A stretch of DNA of 16,800 bases from JBBSQE01 sp038258095. Lineage in GTDB: Bacteria; Actinomycetota; Thermoleophilia; Solirubrobacterales; 70-9. Where the stretch lies: assembly GCA_038258095.1 (NCBI GenBank), contig JBBSQE010000044.1:1-16800 (forward strand). The letters run 5' to 3'. This document shows positions 7,952-13,719 of the stretch, one piece after another (the stretch's first letter is position 1; each line of letters begins with the position of its first letter). Both the position numbers and the translations under genes were made by a program. The notes under the pieces were generated by a model. It was not told the DNA's origin. It was given only the letters and a program-made list of their open reading frames with translations, and made no database searches.

Positions 7952-9247
7952 ATGCTCTACGACAAGGCGAAGATCTGGGTCGAAGGCGGCCGCGGGGGCG
8001 ATGGGTCCCGGTCGTTCCGGCGCGAGGCCCACGTGCCGAAAGGCGGGCCCGACGGCGGTGACGGTGGTCACGGGGGCGACGTCGTCCTCGCGTGCGACGC
8101 GTCTCGGCGGGATCTCGGCGCCGTGCGGGGCTCGAAGCACTTCCGGGCGGAGCGCGGACGGCACGGAATGGGCGCGAACAAGCACGGCGCGCGTGGAGAG
8201 GACAGGGTGATTCCGGTCGCGCCGGGAACGGCCGCGGTGGCGCTGGACGGCAGTGTCGTCGACCTGACCGAGCCCGGGCAGCGGGCGGTCGTCGCCCACG
8301 GCGGGCGGGGCGGGCACGGGAACAAGCGCTTCGCCGACTCGGTGCGCCAGACGCCGCGCTTCGCCGAGAACGGGACCGGTGGGGAGGAGGGTTGGATCGA
8401 GCTGCGGCTGAAGCTGCTTGCGGACGCCGGGCTGATTGGGCTCCCGAATGCGGGTAAGAGCTCGCTGCTCGCGAGGCTGACAAGCGCGGACCCGAAGGTC
8501 GCCGACTATCCATTCACAACCCTGGAGCCGGTGCTCGGTACGATCCAGGGGGAGGACCGCCAGATCATCCTCGCGGACATCCCGGGGCTGATCGAAGGCG
8601 CTGCGGAGGGCGCGGGCCTCGGTCATGAGTTCCTCGCTCACGTCGAGCGTTGCCGGCTGCTGGTCCATCTCGTCGATATCGCGCCGCTGGAGGGAGACCC
8701 GGTTGAGAGCTACGAGACGGTGCGCGACGAGCTGGCCGCGCACGGTGCCGGACTGGAGCGGCTGCCCGAGTTGGTTTTGCTGTCGAAGCGGGATCTGCTT
8801 CCGGAGGAGGAGATGGAGACGGCCCTGGCGGACTGGACGCAGCGAGCGCCGAACGCGATCGACGTCATGGCCGTCTCGTCGGCGACGGGCGCGGGGATGG
8901 ACGAGCTGCGCCGCAAGCTGCTCATCGAGGTACCGCAGGCGGACGAGTCAGAAGCGGCGGTCTCGGCCGCCGCCGCGGCGGACGGCTTCGAAGCTGAGCA
9001 CCGCACCTACCGCCCTGCCGGCGAGGGCGGCTATTCGGTCGAGCGGGAGCGGGACGGCGGCTTCCGCATCCTCGGCCGCGGTGTCGAGCTCCTCTTCGAG
9101 CGCCACGATCTCCAGAACGAGGAGGCGCTCGGGTACCTGTCGGAGCGCCTGCGCGAGATCGGCGTGATCGCCGCGCTCGAGTCAGCGGGCTTCGAGCCGG
9201 GCGCCGACGTGCGGGTCGGGGAGCAGGAGTTCGAGCTGTATCCGTGA
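7952..9247 (+). CDS. obg: Obg/CgtA family ribosome-associated GTPase
   Basis: Obg is an essential GTPase that assists late 50S assembly and links it to growth and stress signalling. The 431-residue product has three parts. The glycine-rich Obg fold covers about residues 1-157 (VEGGRGGDGSRSFRREAHVPKGGPDGG, abbreviated here by its first and last blocks GGRGGDG and KGGPDGG). The G domain follows, with G1 GLPNAGKS at 163-170, G3 DIPG starting at Asp209, G4 as Ser278-Lys-Arg-Asp281 and a G5 SSATG. A C-terminal OCT domain spans about 350-431. G4 reads SKRD rather than the usual NKxD. The frame is open upstream to 7877 inside the crotonase gene, but ATG 7952 gives the family N-terminus MLYDKAKI. Confidence 0.94.
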   Translation: MLYDKAKIWVEGGRGGDGSRSFRREAHVPKGGPDGGDGGHGGDVVLACDASRRDLGAVRGSKHFRAERGRHGMGANKHGARGEDRVIPVAPGTAAVALDGSVVDLTEPGQRAVVAHGGRGGHGNKRFADSVRQTPRFAENGTGGEEGWIELRLKLLADAGLIGLPNAGKSSLLARLTSADPKVADYPFTTLEPVLGTIQGEDRQIILADIPGLIEGAAEGAGLGHEFLAHVERCRLLVHLVDIAPLEGDPVESYETVRDELAAHGAGLERLPELVLLSKRDLLPEEEMETALADWTQRAPNAIDVMAVSSATGAGMDELRRKLLIEVPQADESEAAVSAAAAADGFEAEHRTYRPAGEGGYSVERERDGGFRILGRGVELLFERHDLQNEEALGYLSERLREIGVIAALESAGFEPGADVRVGEQEFELYP

Positions 9248-9294
9248 GGGACCGGCGCTGCGGTGCCGCGGGCACGCGCTCGCCCGGGGCTTCC

Positions 9295-9300
9295 TACACT
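9295..9300 (+). promoter_or_regulatory. putative −10 box TACACT for a leaderless proB transcript
   Basis: TACACT fits the TANNNT core of actinobacterial sigma-A −10 elements, and exactly seven bases separate it from the proB ATG. That would put transcription start at or next to the first base of the start codon. proB has no Shine-Dalgarno sequence, which agrees with a leaderless mRNA. No convincing −35 box is visible. Confidence 0.5.
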
Positions 9301-9307
9301 CACCCGC

Positions 9308-10396
9308 ATGACACTGGTCGTGAAGCTTGGTTCCTCGATCGTCACCGCCGACGGGGGTGAGCTGCGGGCCGATGTCCTCGATGGCGTCTGTGGGCAGGTC
9401 GCGGAGCTCGCGCAGAGGGGCGAGCAGATCGTCATGGTCACCTCGGGCGCCATCGCGCGCGGCATGCGCGAGATGGAGATGCTCGCCCGGCCGCGGGCGA
9501 TGGACGAGTTGCAGGCGGCATCGGCGGTCGGTCAGGGCCCGCTGTTCCAGGCCTACGAGAAGCGGCTGGCCGGTGGGGGGCTGCGCTCCGCCCAAGTTCT
9601 GCTGACGGCGTCCGACATCGCCTCCCGCACCAACTACCTGAACGCACGTCAGACGCTGCGGCGGTTGGTCGAGTGGGGCGTCGTTCCGGTCGTCAACGAG
9701 AACGACACGACGGCGACCGACGAGATCACGTTCGGCGACAACGACTTCCTTGGGGCGCAGGTGGCGATCCTGCTCGATGCCCGGCTGCTGATCCTCCTCA
9801 CCGACATCGACGGGCTTCACACGGCCGACCCGCGGCGCGACCCCGATGCGCAGCTCGTCGTCGCCGTCGATTCGCCGGTAGACCTCACCGGTCTTGACAT
9901 CGGCGATCGCACCTCGCCGTTCGGCTCCGGCGGGATGCGGAGCAAGGTCGCGGCGGCGGAGATGGCTTGCGAGTCGGGGATCCCGGCGGTGATCTGCAAC
10001 GGGACGACGGGCGGGACGCTCTCGTCGGCTGCGGCGGGCGAGGGGGTCGGGACGCGGTTCGCGGCCCAGCCGTCCAGGGCATCGAGCTTCAAGCTGTGGC
10101 TCAAGTATGCGAAGCCGGTCCACGGGCGGCTAGCGGTTGACGCCGGTGCGGCGCGGGTTCTCCGCGAGGCCGGCTCCAGCCTGCTCCCGGTCGGGATCCT
10201 CGAGGTGAGCGGCTCGTTCGAGGCAGGCGAGGCGGTCGAGGTCGCCTCCGACGGGGTCGTCCTCGGCAAGGGGATCAGCAATTACTCCGCTGCCGAGCTC
10301 GGGCGCATCAAGGGCCTCAAGAGCGCCGAGGTGCGCGATCTGATGCCGCACGCTGCCGAGGAGGCGGTGCACCGCGACCGCTTCGTCCTGGTCTGA
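9308..10396 (+). CDS. proB: glutamate 5-kinase ProB
   Basis: ProB phosphorylates the gamma-carboxyl of glutamate, the first committed and normally proline-inhibited step of proline synthesis. Its product goes to ProA, encoded next. The 362-residue protein has an amino-acid-kinase domain at about residues 1-255, starting VVKLGSSIV, with VTSGAIARG, the NENDTTATDEITFGDND block and GSGGMRSKVAAAEMA from residue 206. A C-terminal PUA domain covers about 270-352. Length matches the two-domain enzyme. I chose ATG 9308 over an in-frame start at 9263: the protein then begins MTLVVKLGSS as in the family, and a −10-like TACACT lies seven bases upstream. The 60-base gap after obg and the lack of a ribosome site support a separate promoter. 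Confidence 0.94.
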   Translation: MTLVVKLGSSIVTADGGELRADVLDGVCGQVAELAQRGEQIVMVTSGAIARGMREMEMLARPRAMDELQAASAVGQGPLFQAYEKRLAGGGLRSAQVLLTASDIASRTNYLNARQTLRRLVEWGVVPVVNENDTTATDEITFGDNDFLGAQVAILLDARLLILLTDIDGLHTADPRRDPDAQLVVAVDSPVDLTGLDIGDRTSPFGSGGMRSKVAAAEMACESGIPAVICNGTTGGTLSSAAAGEGVGTRFAAQPSRASSFKLWLKYAKPVHGRLAVDAGAARVLREAGSSLLPVGILEVSGSFEAGEAVEVASDGVVLGKGISNYSAAELGRIKGLKSAEVRDLMPHAAEEAVHRDRFVLV

Positions 10397-10430
10397 GCGG
10401 CGCTCATCGAAGCGAGGACGGCTCCGCGGG

Positions 10431-10436
10431 TACCCT
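10431..10436 (+). promoter_or_regulatory. putative −10 box TACCCT for a leaderless proA transcript
   Basis: TACCCT fits TANNNT and lies exactly seven bases before ATG 10444, the same spacing as at proB. This favours ATG 10444 over the directly preceding GTG 10441 as the real proA start. No Shine-Dalgarno or clear −35 sequence is seen. Confidence 0.48.
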
Positions 10437-10443
10437 TCGGGTG

Positions 10444-11709
10444 ATGGCTGTTACGACAAGATCGGTTGCGGAGGTATGCGCGACGGCGAAGGCCGCTTCG
10501 CAGGGTCTTGCGCGCGCCCGAACCGATGAGAAGGACGCGGCGCTCGAGGCCGCGGCGCGCCTGCTCACCGAGCGGGCGGCGACGATCCTCGAGGCGAATG
10601 CTGCTGACCTCGCGGATCCGCGCGCGGGGGGACTGACATCTGCGCTGCGCGATCGCCTCACCCTCACGGAGGGCCGCGTGCAGGGGATGGCCGAAGGCGT
10701 CAGGGCCGTCGCCGCACTTCCCGACCCGGTCGGGGAGGAGCTGGAGCATCGGACGCTCGAGAACGGGCTCGACATGCGGAAGGTGCGGGTCCCGCTCGGG
10801 CTGGTGGCAGTCGTCTACGAGGCGCGCCCGAACGTCACGATCGACTGCGCTGCGCTGACGATCAAGAGCGGCAACGCGATCGTTCTCCGCGGGTCGAGCT
10901 ATGCGGAGCGCTCCAACGGTGCGCTGGCCGCGATCGTGCGTGACGCATTGGCCGAGGTCGGGCTGCCCGAGGACGCGGTGATGCTTCTGCCCGCCGGCGG
11001 TCGAGGCGACCTGGCCGAGCTTGGCACGCAGGACGGCGTGGTCGACTTGCTGATCCCGCGCGGCGGGGAGGGCCTCAAGGCGGCGCTCAAGGATGTCGCG
11101 ACCGTGCCGGTGATGTACGCGGCGGCCGGTAACAACCATGTCTATGTCCACTCCGACGCGGACCTGGAGATGGCGCGGCGGATCGCCATCAACGCGAAGG
11201 TCGACCGGCCGGGAGTGTGCAACTCGGCCGAGACGCTGCTGGTCCACGAGGCGGTCGCGGCGAGCTTTCTGCCCGATGCGCTCGGGGCGCTGCGGGCCGA
11301 GGGCGTCGAGCTTGCGGGCGACGAGCGGGCCGTCGCCGGATCGGACGGGGCTGAGATTCGCGAGGCGATCGCAGAGGACTGGGATACGGAGTTTCTCGAC
11401 CTGAAGATGGCGGTCGGTCTCGTCGACTCGCTCGAGGACGCGATCGCCCACATCAATCTGCACGGGACCGGGCACTCGGAGGCGATCGTGACGAGCTCCG
11501 ACGAGGCGGCCGAGCGGTTCACGGCGGGAGTCGATGCGGCGGCCGTCTACGTCAATGCGTCGACTCGGTTCACCGACGGCTTCGAGTACGGGATGGGGGC
11601 CGAGATCGGCAACTCGACGCAGAAGCTGCACGCGCGGGGGCCGATCGGGCTACGGGAGCTGACCACGTTCAAGTACGTCCTGCGAGGCACGGGCCAGGTG
11701 CGTGAGTAG
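10444..11709 (+). CDS. proA: glutamate-5-semialdehyde dehydrogenase (gamma-glutamyl phosphate reductase) ProA
   Basis: ProA reduces gamma-glutamyl phosphate to glutamate-5-semialdehyde with NADPH, the second step of proline synthesis. The 421-residue product has normal length for this aldehyde-dehydrogenase superfamily member. It shows YEARPNVTIDCAALTIKSGN and LRGSSYAERSN of the nucleotide-binding region, and the catalytic cysteine in RPGVCNSAETLLVH (Cys259). Near the end are NASTRFTDGFEYGMGAEIG and the RGPIGLRELTTFKY block. The start could be GTG 10441 or ATG 10444; I prefer ATG because it sits seven bases after a −10-like TACCCT. The gene follows proB after 47 bases, and its last eight bases overlap nadD. 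Confidence 0.94.
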   Translation: MAVTTRSVAEVCATAKAASQGLARARTDEKDAALEAAARLLTERAATILEANAADLADPRAGGLTSALRDRLTLTEGRVQGMAEGVRAVAALPDPVGEELEHRTLENGLDMRKVRVPLGLVAVVYEARPNVTIDCAALTIKSGNAIVLRGSSYAERSNGALAAIVRDALAEVGLPEDAVMLLPAGGRGDLAELGTQDGVVDLLIPRGGEGLKAALKDVATVPVMYAAAGNNHVYVHSDADLEMARRIAINAKVDRPGVCNSAETLLVHEAVAASFLPDALGALRAEGVELAGDERAVAGSDGAEIREAIAEDWDTEFLDLKMAVGLVDSLEDAIAHINLHGTGHSEAIVTSSDEAAERFTAGVDAAAVYVNASTRFTDGFEYGMGAEIGNSTQKLHARGPIGLRELTTFKYVLRGTGQVRE

Positions 11710-12313
11710 CGGCGACGGCGCCGGGACCGGCGTCCTCGGATCGGCCTTCAACCCGCCGCATCTCGGGCATCTCGCGCTTGCCCAGGAGGCGCTGTGGCAG
11801 CTGGGCTTGGAGCGGGTGATCCTGGTCCCGACCGGCGAGGCGCCGCACAAGCGGATCGCCGATGAGCCCGGGAGGGAGCTGCGGCTGGTGATGACGCGGC
11901 TGGCGGCGTCTGAGGACCGGCGCTTCGAGGTTTCGACGCTCGAAGTGGAGCGCGACGGGCCGTCCTACACGTATGAGACCTTGGAGGCACTTGCCGAGGC
12001 CGACCCCGACACCGAGCTGGTGTTCCTGATGGGAGCCGATGCTGCGCTGGGCCTCGAGAGTTGGCGCAATCCGGAGCGGGTTGTGGAGCTGGCGCGGCTC
12101 GGGGTGGCGCGGCGTGCCGGTGTCGCCGACGCGGAGGTCGCCGCGGTGCTGCGGTCGCTCGGCGCGGGGGAGAGGTCGACGATGCTGGAGATGCCGCAGT
12201 TCGGGGTGTCGTCCTCGGCGGTACGGGAGCGGGCGGCGGCGGGCCGGCCCCTGCGGTACCTGGTGACGGAGCCGGTGGCGCGGTTCATCGAGGAGAAGGG
12301 GTTCTACTCGTGA
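11702..12313 (+). CDS. nadD: nicotinate-nucleotide adenylyltransferase NadD
   Basis: NadD joins nicotinate mononucleotide to AMP from ATP, giving deamido-NAD in NAD synthesis. The 203-residue product carries the nucleotidyltransferase signature GSAFNPPHLGHLALA near residues 13-27 (the HxGH-type motif), a LVPTGEAPHK block, a GADAALGLESWRNPE block, and the C-terminal VSSSAVRERAAAGRPLRYLV motif. Length is typical. It starts at GTG 11702 within an eight-base overlap with proA. The N-terminus then has a short Ser/Gly-rich lead of about nine residues before the first strand. Its TGA overlaps the GTG of rsfS, so both are likely translated as a coupled pair, as in many actinobacteria. Confidence 0.93.
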   Translation: MSSGDGAGTGVLGSAFNPPHLGHLALAQEALWQLGLERVILVPTGEAPHKRIADEPGRELRLVMTRLAASEDRRFEVSTLEVERDGPSYTYETLEALAEADPDTELVFLMGADAALGLESWRNPERVVELARLGVARRAGVADAEVAAVLRSLGAGERSTMLEMPQFGVSSSAVRERAAAGRPLRYLVTEPVARFIEEKGFYS

Positions 12314-12702
12314 GCGATTTCGACACCGAGGCTTTTGCGCTGCGGCTGGCGGAGTTGGCGGATTCGAAGCTCGCGATCGACGTCGCCGTGCTCGACATGC
12401 GCGAGCTCGTCTCCTATACGGACTTCCTGGTCATCTGCACGGCGCGCAACGAGCGGCAGTCGGCCGCGATCACGGACGAGGTGCGGATCAGTGTCAAGCG
12501 GGACGAGGGGATGCTGCCCTCCGGGGTTGAAGGCAAGGACGCGATGGGCTGGCTGGTGATGGATTACCTCGACTGCGTTCTGCACGTCTTCACGCCCGAG
12601 GCGCGTGAGCGGTTCGCGCTGGAGGAGCTCTGGCACGAGGCGCCGCGGCTGGAGCTCGCATTTGCCGGCGATGGGGATTCGCGGCGGGCGGCCAGCGGCT
12701 AG
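12310..12702 (+). CDS. rsfS: ribosome silencing factor RsfS
   Basis: RsfS binds bL14 on the 50S subunit and blocks joining to 30S in starved cells. The 130-residue product matches the family from end to end: DVAVLDMRELVSYTDFLVIC near residues 24-43, the RQSAAI segment, EGKDAMGWLVMDYLDCVLHVF near 74-94, and LEELWHEAPRLEL after it. The frame is open back into nadD, but GTG 12310, in a GTGA overlap with the nadD stop, gives the right N-terminus. A Ser/Arg-rich tail follows the conserved part. It appears to close the obg-to-rsfS group, because the next gene has its own −10-like box and a hairpin lies between. Confidence 0.93.
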   Translation: MSDFDTEAFALRLAELADSKLAIDVAVLDMRELVSYTDFLVICTARNERQSAAITDEVRISVKRDEGMLPSGVEGKDAMGWLVMDYLDCVLHVFTPEARERFALEELWHEAPRLELAFAGDGDSRRAASG

Positions 12703-12713
12703 CGAGTGGCCCG

Positions 12714-12765
12714 TTTCGGACATCTGTCCGAGGCTCGGCCGCTGTGCCCGTTTTTCCGTCCGAGC
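12714..12765 (+). other. overlapping inverted repeats after rsfS, possible terminator or attenuator
   Basis: TCGGAC (12716-12721) and GTCCGA (12726-12731) form a six-pair stem around ATCT, extendable by two G-U pairs to 12714-12733. A second copy of GTCCGAG lies at 12758-12764, and GCTCGG (12733-12738) can pair with CCGAGC (12760-12765), so alternative folds compete. A run of five T at 12751-12755 lies too far from the first stem for a classic Rho-independent terminator. The position, between two transcription units, suits a terminator-like role. Confidence 0.3.
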
Positions 12766-12772
12766 AGGGATT

Positions 12773-12778
12773 TACGTT
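12773..12778 (+). promoter_or_regulatory. putative −10 box TACGTT for the DivIVA-like gene
   Basis: TACGTT fits TANNNT and lies eight bases before ATG 12787, almost the same layout as at proB and proA. It supports a leaderless or near-leaderless transcript and helps choose ATG 12787 over the upstream in-frame start at 12706. No −35 box is clear. Confidence 0.42.
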
Positions 12779-12786
12779 CCCCTTCC

Positions 12787-13581
12787 ATGGGTGGCTTCAA
12801 GAGAGCGCTCCTGGGATATCGCCGCAGTGACGTCGATACGGCAATCGCCCGGAATGGCGCTCGAATAGCGGAGCTCGAGGGTGAAATGCCGAAGATCGGC
12901 AAGCTCGAGGAGCAGCTTTCGTTGCGTGAGGGGGAGCTCGGGGAGCTTTCGATAATGGTCGTCGAGCGGGAGCGGGACAACCGCGAGCTGCGCGAGGAGC
13001 TGCGCAGTGCGCAGGAGCGCCACGACCGCAGCCTGACTTCGCTGGAGACGCTGTCCGAGCGCCTCGAGGAGGTCCAGTCGCAGGCCCGCGGACAGGCGAC
13101 GCGGATCCGCATGAAGGCGCTTCGAGAGGCGGTTGAGGTGAGCCGCAGGGTCCAGGAGCTTGCCGGCCGGGCCGGGACGGACGCCCAGGCCCTCACCGGG
13201 AACGGCACCACAGGGAACGGCGATGGCGAGGAAGCCGAGAACGGTGTGGCCACAGTCGCGGTCCACCTTCCGGCCGAGCTGGGCAGCGCGCCCTGGCCGA
13301 GCCTCTTCGAGGGCGCCGTCCGTGTCGAGATCGGGCCGCTCGCCGACTTCTCACAGCTCGTCGGCTTCGAGGACGCCGCCGGCCAGATTCGCGCCGTGTC
13401 GGCGGTTTCGGTCGAGCGCTTCACGGAAGGCCGAGCGACGATCGCGATGCACCTCGACGAGCCGGTCGACCTCCTCCAGGAGTTCGAGGAGCGCTGCCCG
13501 ATGCGCTTCGAGGTCCGCCACACCGCCGCGAACCACGTCGTGCTCGACGTGGACGCCGCTGCGGCTCGCCGCGCAGCTTAG
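12787..13581 (+). CDS. DivIVA-like coiled-coil protein with unassigned C-terminal domain
   Basis: The 264-residue product begins MGGFKRALLGYRRSDVDTAI, which resembles the N-terminal DivIVA motif (a GYxxxxVD core that in that family helps bind curved membrane). A long charged coiled coil follows at about residues 25-130. Next is a Gly/Asn/Glu-rich linker at about 130-155. The C-terminal domain at about 157-258 has two alternating strand-helix units (VRVEIGPLADFSQLVGFEDA, then ATIAMHLDEPVDLLQEFEER). I do not recognise that domain; an alpha/beta sandwich of ferredoxin type is a guess. No catalytic motif is visible. The start is ATG 12787, backed by a −10-like box and the DivIVA-type N-terminus. 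A structural or polar-scaffold role is plausible but unproven. Confidence 0.72.
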   Translation: MGGFKRALLGYRRSDVDTAIARNGARIAELEGEMPKIGKLEEQLSLREGELGELSIMVVERERDNRELREELRSAQERHDRSLTSLETLSERLEEVQSQARGQATRIRMKALREAVEVSRRVQELAGRAGTDAQALTGNGTTGNGDGEEAENGVATVAVHLPAELGSAPWPSLFEGAVRVEIGPLADFSQLVGFEDAAGQIRAVSAVSVERFTEGRATIAMHLDEPVDLLQEFEERCPMRFEVRHTAANHVVLDVDAAAARRAA

Positions 13582-13630
13582 TTCTCACCCCTCTCGCCGC
13601 GCGCAGATGACTCAGCCTGGCTCGGCCAGA

Positions 13631-13700
13631 GCGTGGCAGGCACTGTCCGCAGCCCAGAAGTCACACCTTTGTTGCACCCTCGTCTTGTTCCGTGCCACGC
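13631..13700 (+). repeat. 8-base inverted repeat upstream of the endonuclease gene
   Basis: GCGTGGCA at 13631-13638 is matched exactly by TGCCACGC at 13693-13700. The arms are 54 bases apart and lie in the 138-base gap before the endonuclease gene, ending about 20 bases before its start. It could be an operator or a leader stem, but eight bases in GC-rich DNA may arise by chance. I saw no clear promoter elsewhere in this gap. Confidence 0.25.
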
Positions 13701-13719
13701 ACCGCGTCAAGGTGGAAGC

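Noticed and set aside
10282..11631. Long reverse-strand open frame (449 codons) opposite proA, and similar ones at 3081-4079, 4434-5534, 7541-8743 and 15512-16729
   Set aside because: They lie antisense to clear conserved genes, their translations are rich in Arg, Asp, Glu and His without domain motifs, and long mirror frames are expected in high-GC genes.
12061..12309. Upstream extension of the RsfS frame inside nadD
   Set aside because: It is a Gly/Ala/Arg-rich shadow of nadD, and the RsfS fold begins at GTG 12310.
12706..12786. 27-codon N-terminal extension of the DivIVA-like protein
   Set aside because: It would cover the hairpin and −10-like box, and the DivIVA-type motif begins directly at ATG 12787.
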